Origin: Colius striatus
Lineage: Eukaryota > Chordata > Aves > Coliiformes > Coliidae
Length of the DNA: 64,000 nt
Reading direction: 5' to 3'
Assembly (NCBI RefSeq): GCF_028858725.1
Contig: NC_084767.1
Coordinates: 2,531,501 to 2,595,500 of the forward strand
Shown: piece after piece, positions 35,901 through 46,757 of the stretch
How positions within the stretch are numbered: position 1 is the first letter of the stretch
How the letters are laid out: the number at the start of each line of letters is the position of its first letter
Notes under the pieces: model-generated
Told to the model about the DNA's origin: nothing
The model's database searches: none
Seen by the model: the letters and a program-made list of their open reading frames with translations, nothing else
Made by a program: the position numbers and the translations under genes

Positions 35901-38900
35901 GAAAGTCTGACTAATGCTATTTTGGTTTGTGCTGGTTTTCTCCCCACTTCTCCAGCTCTGCAATTACTTGTTACTTCAGATGAGCACAACGTTCAGCATA
36001 GGGTTTGAAAGGGTAGAAAACAAATGGTTGCCAGCTGGGGAATGGCCTTTTGATGTTGAAATACAGAAGATTCTCTTTCCTGAGACACCAGACTGTTGGT
36101 CTTATACAAACATACAATAAACTTACGTATGCTTAGTGCTCTTATGAGTCTCACTATGTCTGCAAAACCAACCAGTATGGGAGTTTTGAATCCCTGTTGC
36201 AAAGGGTGGAAACGCTTGTGATCTCCAGAGAGGCAACTGTCAACCTGCACAGCATGTTGGCAAGCAAAATCTTGGGCCTCCCCTTCTCCTGGGCACAAAA
36301 GCCATCTTGGTATATAGGGAAGTGAGCTCTGCAGCATTAACTTGACTGCAGCTTCTCATTTCATATCCATCTCCTTCCTCTGTCACTGGTTTTGTATGGT
36401 ATGCATTGGATGACCCTCTCTTTGGAGCAGGGAGGATGCAAAATCCACCCTCACTGTGCAGGAAAGCAAAGTATGGACTTGGACCCTCGTAAACCTTGTC
36501 ATGTGGTCCCAGGGAAATATATGGGGTTCTCAAGATTTTATTAACAGCCCTAAGAGATGGATTTTTGGCTTCTATTTCACTTACAGTGACATCCTCATGT
36601 GTGCATTCTCCATCATGTATCTTGCTAATGTTGGCTTCGTGTTCTCTGAAAGAAAGAAATGTTTTGGTTAGGAAGTCTTGAGAATAACTTTTCCCACTAC
36701 ACTCTAGGCACTGAGACAGGAAAGTAATATCCCACCAGCCTTGTGAGACACAAGTACTGCTTGAATGCAGTACTTGTCTGAATGCACCCTGCAGATGGTA
36801 GCACCAAATGTATGGTACTTCCATATCACAAAGCAATTAACTGTTAGGTAGGAGCAATCAGATGCTACAAGAAACACTTCCAATTGTTTGTGGCTTTGCT
36901 CTGGGTGGTCCTCCACTTCTTTTGTGATTCCTCTCACAAGTACAGACAGAAAATGGGGAAGAAAACTCAGGTTGGCTGGAGAATGACAAGCAGTCAGCTC
37001 CAAAAAGATCTACAGAGACATTTGCTTTAAGACAGACCAGGGTTTTACAGAGGTGCTTCTCAGAGCCTTAACTATCAACTAATTATGCAGAAGGATGTTC
37101 TATGCACAGTACTTACACATTATAGGCACACATCTCACATTCGTTGTCATAAGTCAAGATATCTGAGCCACAGACTGGTTTCAGAATCCTTGGACATGCT
37201 ACCATGACCTGACCATCTGCTACAGTTTTTTGGTACCTACTGCAATCAACCTGCAAAATAGCAGGAACAGAGGAAAAAAAAAAAACCAGCACACTGTTAA
37301 TTTAAAGATGTAACACTCAGGTAGTTTGCTTACTCTCCCTCAGCCTTTGGGGACAAATCCAGCATCCAACTAATTCCACTATCAAAAGTGGAAGCCTGTT
37401 CTGGAGGAATTTTCTTCTGCTAAAACAAAAAGGCACAGCACGAAGGACTGTGATTTGAGTTTTGTGATGTCCTTCATCAGATCCTGCTGGAGCTATCCAG
37501 GTGGTGAGATCCAACCTTCAGCCAGCCCTACATTTTCATCTTATTCCCAATTATAGAGACTAGAAGTATGAATTAGAAAACCACAGAGACACGGTACCAG
37601 ATTGCCCATAAAATCCCTCTCAGCTTTGGTTATCATCAGATTTTAGCTGTGCAGACCAACTGTGCATGTTCTGTTCTCCTCATAAGTGGTGTTTGAACTG
37701 TCCCCTTTTACAGCCAGCTGAAGTCTTCCATGGACTTTGTCTTACCACAATAGGTTCCAGCTTGCACTCTCCATCATGTGCCTTCTCCACATTGGCCTCG
37801 CGTTTCCTAGAAAAAAGCAGACCTCTGTCAGGGATTGTGGACAGTAGCATTGCCTTGAAGCTAGTGGTGTCAGCACCCAGCTGCTGACTCACATGCTCCT
37901 CTGCCCAGTTCATCTTCGGGGGATGAAGCTGCCACCCTCACCTTAGCACCCTGCCCTGAGGCTTCTGCTATGTTTTGAGCAATACTCACTTGTTGTTGAA
38001 GCAGATCCCACAGTCATTGCTGTACGTGATGCCATCAGTGCCACAGACTGGCTTAAAGATCCTTGGGCAAGCTACCAAGGTCTCCCCATCCTTGTTGATG
38101 CTACTGGGATACTGGCTGCAATCAATCTGTGAAAGCAGCATAGAATCAGCCCCAACATTGGCTCCCCCATGGAAAGAAACCCCCTGCAGCCTCCCACCAC
38201 CATAGCTCCTGCCGAGAAGTAAATTAGAGGTATTATTTTGAATCTGCTCAGGCAGTCAGGAGTGAATCTTCTCTACAGAAGTTTCTGATTATGCTTTTCT
38301 GCTGGTGTCTGGGGGAGGCACGGCACAGAGGAAGAGCGAGACGGTGCTTAGTGAAGGCAGCTGGTAATTGGGAGCCCGGCTGTATACCAGAGCCCCTCAG
38401 CTCAAAATCTGATCGTTTCGAATCGTGCTACAGTCTCTGGTGAGTTACAGGAGTCTGCTAACAGCGTGGGAAGAACCTGCAGACAAATCCCTCACACAGA
38501 CCCTGCTGTTTTCCGCTTTATGATGTAGGTATAGAAAAACTATGCAAGGAGCACAGTTCTGTGAGTCTTACTGTATAGAAAAATATAGCAGAAGCATAGT
38601 TTTTAATGCTTTCAACTTCCTAAAACTGCTTCTAGTTCCAAAAGGGAACCTACTATAGACAGAAAGGGACTTTTTACAAGGGCATGTAGTGGTAGGACAA
38701 GGGGATAATGGCTTCAAACTGAAAGAGAGTAGATTTAGGCTAGATGGGAGAACAAAGTTTTTCCCTGTGAGGACAGCGAGACACTGGAGCAGGTTGCCCA
38801 GAGAGGTTGTGGCAGCATCATCCCTGGAAGTTCTCCAGACCAGGCTGAATGGGCTTTTGAGCAATCTGGTCCAGGGGAAGGTGTCTCTGCCTATGGAAAG

Positions 38901-40137
38901 GGGTTGGAACGAGATGATCTGTACAGCCCCTTCCAACTCAAACTGTTCTGGTTCCATCATATCATCTTAAAAGCAGTATTCCTCACGAGGAGATAACCCA
39001 CTGCCTTTACCTTGGAGCAACTAAATTATGTCTAAGAGTTAATAAAATAGGATTTTGTAATTATTTCTCACTTTCTTTGTTTTATTTCATGAACTGAAAA
39101 TCTTGTAAAAAATGGAGGGTCTTTTACATTATCATGAAACTGGCAACATCATTCAATCATACACTGGCAAGAATTATTTGAACAGCCAAGCTTTCATCAG
39201 ATTGAATCCCCTTGCTCAATAGGTAATTGCATAGTGTTTCTACTTTACCAGAAACCTGGAATAGAACAGGATAAATAGATCTGTAGCTCACCTCAACTCC
39301 AAAGGCAACACCTGAAAGAAAAAAAAAATCAAGTTATGGATATGCAGAGAAGATCCATGTAAGTCTTTTCACAAAAACATTCCACTCAGTGACTGCTGGT
39401 GGCTAGTTTATTGGGTTGGGGAAAAGCTGGAGTTTTACAGTGTGCCAGTAAATGGCCCTAGGATGTATTAAAAGTTACTAAATAAAGTTTCATTGCATTT
39501 TGGAGGGGAGATAAACCAGGGGAGAGCACATATACTAACCCATCCTTAAGACATCCCAGGGAACTGATACAAGTACTTTCAATTCAGTACTCTTGACTTT
39601 TAACCTCTTGTAAGAAACTTTATATTTGACTTTTAAAAACTCTGACAGTTTAAGATGACTGTCAACCACTGGCACTGTCCAACTCCAAACAAATCCTTCT
39701 CAGTTACCAGGAACAGCACAGTAAACTTAAAGAGCAGCTCGAGAAGTTAAAGTTTGCATTTATATTGCTAACATGGACAATGATGCCATTTCCAGCAGTT
39801 TTACTTTGCCCTTCTACACAGTATTACTATGTGCAATCTCCTACCCTGTACTAGGACTGCTGCTTCAGCACTTTGCTCCTACAAACCAAGATGAAAACAA
39901 CTGCCTGTATGAGGTCTGATGAAACTTCAGTCTAATGTTTTCGCTACACTCTCTCAGGAAGAATATTTCTTCATGGGTTAAGTCTCCCCTCCACGTTACA
40001 AGACTCAAATACTTTCACAGAAATGAAAATTCAGCTCTGATTCAGCTACATCAATCTCAGCAATATCCCAGGAAATACTCACCTAAGCAGTAGCAAAAGG
40101 CTAGAGCTGCCCTCACAAAACCCCCTGTTATCTTCAT
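29664..40137 (-). CDS. Ovoinhibitor, seven-domain Kazal inhibitor, 472 aa
   Basis: Sixteen exons join in frame: 40137-40083, 39311-39292, 38126-37990, 37806-37746, 37250-37117, 36645-36585, 35616-35480, 35054-34994, 34192-34056, 33636-33576, 32427-32294, 32219-32159, 30901-30765, 30395-30335, 29981-29866 and 29709-29664 (TAA). The sum is 473 codons, giving 472 residues, the length I know for chicken ovoinhibitor. Exon 1 encodes a signal peptide ([19 protein letters not shown]) and exon 2 G-V-A-F-G-V-E. Each domain is an A/B exon pair; all six full-size B exons are exactly 61 nt. All introns are GT-AG. P1 residues in order are Arg, Arg, Arg, Arg, Phe, Met, Met, predicting trypsin inhibition by domains 1-4 and chymotrypsin/elastase-type inhibition by 5-7. 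The product is a secreted egg-white and plasma inhibitor. In databases this avian gene is often labelled SPINK5, but the true LEKTI-like gene lies just upstream. Confidence 0.96.
30335..30901 (-). other. Ovoinhibitor domain 6 (P1 = Met)
   Basis: A exon I-N-C-S-Q-Y-P through [18 protein letters not shown] exon [14 protein letters not shown]. All six cysteines are in place. The Met P1 suggests chymotrypsin- or elastase-type targets. Confidence 0.93.
32159..32427 (-). other. Ovoinhibitor domain 5 (P1 = Phe)
   Basis: A exon (134 nt) with [19 protein letters not shown] exon [14 protein letters not shown]. Phe at P1 predicts chymotrypsin inhibition. The intron between A and B is only 74 nt, the shortest in the gene. 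N-V-S is a possible glycosylation site. Confidence 0.93.
33576..34192 (-). other. Ovoinhibitor domain 4 (P1 = Arg)
   Basis: A exon I-D-C-S-Q-Y-P-S-R with [17 protein letters not shown] exon [14 protein letters not shown]. The conserved H-D-G before C6 is H-K-G here. Arg at P1 predicts trypsin inhibition. Confidence 0.93.
34482..34499 (+). repeat. (CCAA)n microsatellite
   Basis: A short run of CCAA units preceded by A-rich sequence, in the ovoinhibitor intron between domains 3 and 4. Confidence 0.8.
34994..35616 (-). other. Ovoinhibitor domain 3 (P1 = Arg)
   Basis: A exon I-N-C-D-K-Y-P-R-V with [16 protein letters not shown] exon [14 protein letters not shown]. All cysteines are present and P1 is Arg. 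The B exon begins HH instead of the usual E-(H/F/Y)-G. Confidence 0.92.
36585..37250 (-). other. Ovoinhibitor domain 2 (P1 = Arg)
   Basis: A exon (134 nt) V-D-C-S-R-Y-Q-K-T with [19 protein letters not shown] exon [15 protein letters not shown]1 Arg predicts trypsin inhibition. N-I-S is a possible glycosylation site. Confidence 0.93.
37746..38126 (-). other. Ovoinhibitor domain 1 (P1 = Arg)
   Basis: A exon I-D-C-S-Q-Y-P-S-S with [19 protein letters not shown] exon [14 protein letters not shown]. It follows the signal and linker exons directly. P1 Arg. Confidence 0.93.
38660..38963 (+). mobile_element. CR1 LINE 3' fragment in ovoinhibitor intron 2
   Basis: The plus strand shows the CR1 3' blocks 'gtggtaggacaaggggataa', 'ggttgcccagagaggttgtg', 'tggaagttctccagaccagg' and the terminal 'gccccttccaactcaaactg'. 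It lies antisense to ovoinhibitor between exon 2 and domain 1. Confidence 0.85.
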
Positions 40138-40214
40138 GGCAGACAGTGGTACTGCTCCACTGCAGCTTCCTAACTCTCTGTGTGGGAGAGGAAGACTGCA
40201 GGTAGGGGCAGGAA

Positions 40215-40222
40215 TATATATA
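40215..40222 (-). promoter_or_regulatory. Ovoinhibitor TATA box
   Basis: TATATATA lies 78 nt upstream of the ATG at 40137, in the same relative position as in the ovomucoid and LEKTI-like genes. Confidence 0.65.
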
Positions 40223-40229
40223 GCACAAC

Positions 40230-43200
40230 ATGACATCAATCAGTCCCACCTTATTAGGTAATACTCCAAGCCTGTCATCAACATTCAAAGCCAAGAATCT
40301 ATTTAACCAGCTCTAGATTTCTAGCTAATGATTGACACAGGCATGTATGCCAGAAAGGGGCCTTTTGTGTGGCTTGAGGGGAGTGGGAAGCGTGCCAGGA
40401 CTCCTCTCCTTATAGAAGGATTTGCCTAAGCCCTGGGCTGCCCCTGGCATGGCTGTGTCACATTGCAGGGTCACATCTACCCTGCGACTGTCTAAATGCA
40501 GTAAGATCTTTCTCCTCCTCTACAGATTCTGAGCTGTCAGCCAATAGCCAAAACGCTCATTATTTAACCTCAGAGCACGATTTTGTACTCTTCACTGCTG
40601 TATTTCATCCCAGTTTGAGCCCAGGCAATTTCAGCCCAGAAGGTCACCCTGTGCTCTATGGGAGAAATCCTCCTCTTCTGTTTTAAAAAAGCTCAGCAGT
40701 GCTCTGCTCCACACGCCAACATTTTGTACTACAGAAAAGAGCAAAAACGATGTTTCGTCCTAAAAGATCCATGTTTTGACTGCTCACTGACTCCCAGGTA
40801 CCCTCTGCTCATCCACTATCACCTGCCCCATGGCTAGTTCCTGACCCAAGCCTAAGTAACATCACTCCACAGGGCAACATGCCAAACACTTTTGATGTCT
40901 CCGTAGACCAGATGTACTGTACTTCACTTACCTAGGAAGTCAGCCAACTTTGCAAAGATCGATATTAGCCCAGGCACAGTTTCCTTCCTGAAAATTCTCT
41001 GTGTATATTATTCCTTTAGATTTTATATCCTTATTTTTCTTCAAATTTCTCTGAAGCTTTACTTATTGTTAAGGTAACAGAACTTGGATTTGTCCCGAAC
41101 AGGGGTTTTGTCCTTTATTTAAGGAGATTATTTTTGTATTCTTTAGAGTGCTCTCAATCCCAGCCTTCTCCATTAGGATCCTAAACTCTCAGAATTTCTC
41201 ACTGCCTTTTAGTCTTTCAAATTCTGCAGTCAGTAATCAAAATCCTTACTTGCAGATCTATTTTTGATATATAATTTAAACAGAGTAAGCTTGTGTTGAA
41301 TCATCCCAGTCTAATTTTCTAAGAGAAGGACATTTCCAACATGTTTCTCATTTCAAAAGCAAACCCACAACACGAGGATTTGGGGGATTACCTGAAGGAA
41401 AATTCTATTTATTTTCATATCCAGGACCTCTGCTAATATTAGTAGTTTGCAGTGTGCATCTGCAAAACTGAAGTCTCCCCAAATGCCAGCATCCCCAGCA
41501 ACATTAATCTCCAGGGACGTTAGAGGAATTTCTATTCACGTATTGTGTTCTCATTCCTTCCCCTGATATTCCGTCTCGATGTCTCCTGCCCTGGCCCTTA
41601 TCTCAGTTCCACCAAGTGTCAAGGACTCCAGACCTTTGGGGCAATGCAGGTCTCAGCTACAAGGACCTCTGTTCATCCTGATTACAATATTTACCTCTCA
41701 GGGCTTATTCCAGCCAAGACTATCATCAATTAATCCTTTCTGGCAGGAGAAGATGTATCTTGACAACTTAATTGCCAGACTCTGTAAAAGCTGTCACCGT
41801 CAAGCAAATTTCTGCCAATGTCCACAGAGATGACACTTGAACCTTATCAGGAAGGAGATATTTGCAAACCAAATCTGCAGTTAGACTAGATTGACTCAAT
41901 ATGCTCTGTCAAGATGAAAGTAATTCTCTTCCAACTAAGTTATCAAACCTGAGAATAGTTTGCAACAGGAGACAGACTAAAGGGATAGTACAGCAAACAA
42001 CTGTCAAGGGTCTAGAAGAGGAATGGGGATCTAGAGAACTTTCCCACAGCTACAGCATGTGCCTGCTGTCCCCCACATCAGCTGAGGCACATAGCGCTCA
42101 CCTTTGGGCTTCTGCCCTGTGCACAAGGAAAATCCACGCTGGAACCTACAAGCAAGCCATCTGCTTCACAGAGAGATTCAGCAAAGCTTTTTGTACCAGC
42201 TGTTTGTCCATCAGAACGGAGACTTCTAGAACCAGAGCAGAAGATGCAGCACATCCCACCCAGGCTGGACAGCGACCTGTTGGAGAAGTAAACACATGAG
42301 GACAAACAAATGTCTCCAACCTTGTGTTTAGGCAACTCCCACTTGCAGTCACACTGCATTGACATCTACCTGCTTATTTTCCCTTTACCAGGCATGCCAG
42401 GAGAGAGATGCTCTGCAAAGCCCACCCAGCTGAGCAGCCCTGGACACACGCACTCTGCTCCTTTCTTCTGCTGCCTCTCCAGGTCACCTCTAGTCTGAGC
42501 TGTAAATCACCTGTTCACAATTTCCACAGAATTTCACTGACATGGGCCAAGAAACATATCCTTTTGTTTGAGGCCAGAAGGCAGTAAAGCCGACTCACCT
42601 GGTCTTCAGAAATGGATGCAGAAACTGTTGATGCTTCCCATTCACAAACCAAGAGTGCAGTTGTTACAGCACCTAAGACTAAACTATTGATTTTGGGATC
42701 TCCAACACTAAGGATCCGGATTTGCAATTTACAAGTAGTTGCACTTACATCTTGGTATTTTCAGTGAAGAATGAGTATTGCTGCTCATAGTTCTAGGTAA
42801 GGAAAAGCACTGAAAGTTCTTGTGTTGGAGTGATGATGGTTGGCCAGCAGGAGAGCGGAGCAGAGAGGCCCTAAGGAAATGGCCGGGACAAGAGTTCCTT
42901 GCAGGACAAGGATTCTTGCAGGAAAAGACAGATGTGCTAACAGATGTCAAATGGGAGTCCAAAAGAGAGAGGCCTATTCACCAGTCCCCAAGGCAAAAGC
43001 AGATGAGCCATGGAGCAGAAGTTGTGATAACCAAGGCAAATCATGCTGAAAACCCCAGGTACTCATCCATAGCAGTCGCTTGGTGGGACTGAGTATCACA
43101 GGGATGTAGGAAGAACCAGAAGAGAGAGCTCTGCAGCCAACACAGAGGAGCTTCACTGCAACAATAGCATTAAGCTTCCATGTCACAACTCAGTTCTTGA

Positions 43201-46050
43201 AGAAGCAAATATCCCTAAACATCAGGATTTCTGGCATTGTCTGTTGTGGCAGAGTGTGAGAGGTCCCCTGGCCAGAGCACATCATGCTGCCATGCATAGG
43301 CTCTCCATCCATGGCAGCTGAAAGAGCAGCAGGGAGGCAGTGGGCAGAGCTATGAGGCTCCAAATGGACAGACTGCAAAGGCTTGAGAAACACCACAGAG
43401 AGTTCAAAGTCTGCTGAGGCATCTGCCAGAGTCAACAGTCCTCATTACATACCACAAGCAGCATTTGCACACCCTGAAGGATTGCTCAAGTACCTGACAC
43501 CTTTTATGGGAAAAGAAAAAAACTAAGGAAGAGACCCAAGCTCCCTGCAGAGAGTATTCTAGCTCAAAACACGACTGTGGTGAGAAGCCTGGAGACCCAA
43601 GCTGTTGATTCATAACACCAGTTCTGCAAAAGCTCAGAACCTGCTGTGAACCACGAGAGATCTGTGGCAATTGGTGTGAGATACCCTTAATAAAGTGTCA
43701 TTTACAGCAAACTGAAGAATCCCCACTTTTGTAGAGGATTGTGTTGACCTTATTACCGTGTTAGGGGGAAACACAAAGGGTAAGCACAAGCAAACATGAA
43801 AGAAAGGGTAATAAATCCCCGATACCTCTTGAGCCTTTGCCTCTTGTCCTCAGGAGCCTCACAGAAATAACGCGTGGCATCACTCACACGGAGTCCCAGC
43901 GGCACCACTGCTCAGGACGAGCATCATCGTCATCGAGAAAGGGGTTGAAAGCAAGAAAGGACTGACCAGGCAAGGCTGCTGAGAGCAGAAAAGAGTTAGC
44001 ATTGCTGCCTCTGGAAAGGCTGGTAACAGCAGCACAGGCTGTCACAGTCCTGCCCCTTCTCAGCAGACAGGTTTGGAATCTGATTAATGATCCCTTATCG
44101 CCAGCTGCGATTTTTGTGGATGATAATTTCTGCTGGCAGCAGGAGAAGGTGCTCAAATACTGACAAAAGAGGCTACTGGGGCATCATCTTCATCTGTTCA
44201 TTGCTTTTAGGGCACAGTTAGTGCAGGTTTTGTGGGTGATTATTTCAAAACCTCAAATATACTCTAACCCTCTACAAATCAAAGTAGCTTTCAAGTGCAC
44301 CGATTTTCATTTGCATGTCCCTGCACAAGATTTTAGCCAGAATCAGTGAACAGACATCATGTGAGAACACTTTTACTGTCTGATATTCGTCATTCTTGGC
44401 CCACATAAATAACATTCAAGAACTTGTTTCAGCCCAGCTCAAAGGCAGACAAGTTTTGCATCCCTCACAACAGTTAACCAGGACCCAACCGGAGAGTTTC
44501 TGCACGCTACTGTGCTCACCAAGGGGATTTTCCATGGAGAAATAGGCAGCAACAATTTATTTCTAAATCATAGTGTTTGCTCACATTAAACATCAGCATA
44601 CAAAATATTAACTGATGTCAGAGGCTGCTGATAATAAAAGCATATTTTATTATCAGCTGAAATAAAGTGTGATGCATGCGGAAGCATTTTAAGAGCTTGA
44701 CATCGATTCTCATTAACTGCAGGAGAAAGAAAAGGATTTGATAACTAACTGAAAAAAAATAACTATGTCTTTGGTGGGAGCCAAATTAATTGATATTAGG
44801 CAAAATCCTGCCAAAATCTGAAAGAAAGTCACTCCAGCCTTATCTGCAACAGAAAGTGTTTACAGATTAGGCCACAGCTCATATGGACTCAAACACTGTG
44901 TGTGTTCACTCAAGGTCTCCTGGAAATGTCCTGCAATAAAGTTTATACAAATAAAGAAGGTATTTGCTTTAAGTAACTACCACAAAAGAAAGTACAGGAA
45001 GTACGTGCAAACTGCCAGTAGACTTCTGTTAATGCACCAGCACCACCTCCTGCTTGGCAAATCCCACCCCCTTCTCAGATGTGTTGCCCCAACAAGCCAG
45101 GGGAAGCCCTTTGCTTCATCTTAAAATAGTTTCAGGCTATAAGTGAATTACAACTGTCTGTAAATCAGTTGCATCACAAAATAATGATACTTTTCCTTAA
45201 ATTAGTCATTCAATACCATGGAAGTTCATACTTCTCCATTTCCTCCAGCACCAGGAAGGATCCTCCCTGCAGATGATGGCTCCTGAGATGGGCACCTGCT
45301 GAACCCTTGTATCCACAGGACCTTATCTGGGGAAGGAAGTTTAGGCCAAGGCAAAAGGGTAACACACAAGCACACGGTCAAGGTCCATGGGCCACCAAGA
45401 CATCTGAGCTTTTCTGCACTGCCTCAAGGGCATCATTAGTACTCCTGCCCTCTCAGAGCAAAAAATACTGCTGTCCAAATTCATACCTCCAGATCCCAGA
45501 GGCCTTCCTGGCTGTGCCCCCAACTCCAGCTTCGGTGGGGCAGGATTCAACACATCACCTAACGTGACTTGTAAAGATGTATTGACTTCTCACAGCTGCT
45601 CAAAACAAAGTGGTCTGGATTTTCCTGCTGATGAGGAGGCTGGAAGAGACACTTACTGCAACGGATCAACTGACAGCCCAATGCATGGGGTGCTTTACAA
45701 CCCAATTTTCTTCCGTGGGTTTCCAAATGTAAACCAATTAAATCTCAAAACAACCCTCTGAGGTAGGTAAGTATCTTTTAATGTGCATTTTACAGGCAAA
45801 ATAAAAGGGCTGAAAGGGCAGTGAAGTGCTTGACTCCAGACTCCACAAGAAGTCAGAGAGAACCTGACCCCTCCTCACAAAACCTCAGACCACGCTCCTC
45901 GTTGGGTCCAACATCTTCGCCAGGTATCTACAGCAGCGGGTGCACCCCAGGGGCCTCTGAGCTTGCTTATTGCTTAAGGGCTACGTGGTGTAAAGCCAGA
46001 GCAGGGCCTTGTGTGTCCTTCCCATGAGGCTTAGTGAAGAAAAGTGACAT
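40230..46050. other. Intergenic between ovoinhibitor and the LEKTI-like gene
   Basis: No Kazal exon was found. On the minus strand three short open segments with strong donors (43978-43888, 42792-42749, 42672-42599) and a possible terminal exon from 42276 are phase-compatible, but I recognise no family. A small duplicated SPINK such as the mammalian SPINK14 or SPINK6 might be expected here by position; none is visible. Confidence 0.35.
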
Positions 46051-46067
46051 GAAGCTGCTGAGTTATC

Positions 46068-46073
46068 TTTATT
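46068..46073 (-). promoter_or_regulatory. Probable poly(A) signal of the LEKTI-like gene
   Basis: AATAAA on the minus strand, about 690 nt downstream of the inferred stop at 46758. Two further hexamers lie closer, at 46280-46285 and 46312-46317, so alternative 3' ends are possible. Confidence 0.4.
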
Positions 46074-46757
46074 GTAGAAGCACGTTAAGACACAGTAAGA
46101 TGGCAGAGACTGCAAGGACACGTGTGGGGCAGAGCTGGGAAGATACTGCTGGGTCCCCACAGGCCTTTGCCCTCCACCTGAGCAAAGACAGGCCCCATTG
46201 GCTGCAGAAGGGGATGAAGGCAGCTCTGGCTGTCCTGGGGACTCAGCAGCTCCCCTGATGCTTGACATCAAACTCTTCCTTTATTACCCTAGGGAGACAG
46301 GCAGGAGACAGTTTATTACTATAGTTCCAGAAGGTCAAAGGACATGATAAGACCATGAGGAAACCTCAAAGCTACTATGCTCCCATGTTCTGTAGGGGCT
46401 CTGGGTCACTCCTGCTTCCCCACAACGGGGGACAGCAGCACACCGCTCTGACAGCATCCTCCCTGCTCTGCAGGGATGGCTTGGCTGAAGAAACCGATCC
46501 AAGGGAAAAAGAACGGGCAGAGCCCACCACCACAGGCATTAGAAAGTTTGCATATTCTGAAAGGCTCAGCCCCATCATCTTCTGGGGGCAATGACATGGC
46601 AAAGTCCACTGCAGAGCCTTTTGTCCCAGTCCTTTCTGGGTAAAGCTGGGCCCTCCAACCCTAGGACAGGTTGGCTGAGAAGGGTTAAATCACTACCCCT
46701 ATCTCTGTACCTGTGGTCATAGCTGATCCCTGGTGTTTGTTGGTAGTCTGAATTCCA

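Noticed and set aside
36240-36836. 198-codon minus frame across ovoinhibitor domain 2 B exon
   Set aside because: It contains the real 61-nt exon but otherwise reads intron; splice sites on both sides define the true exon.
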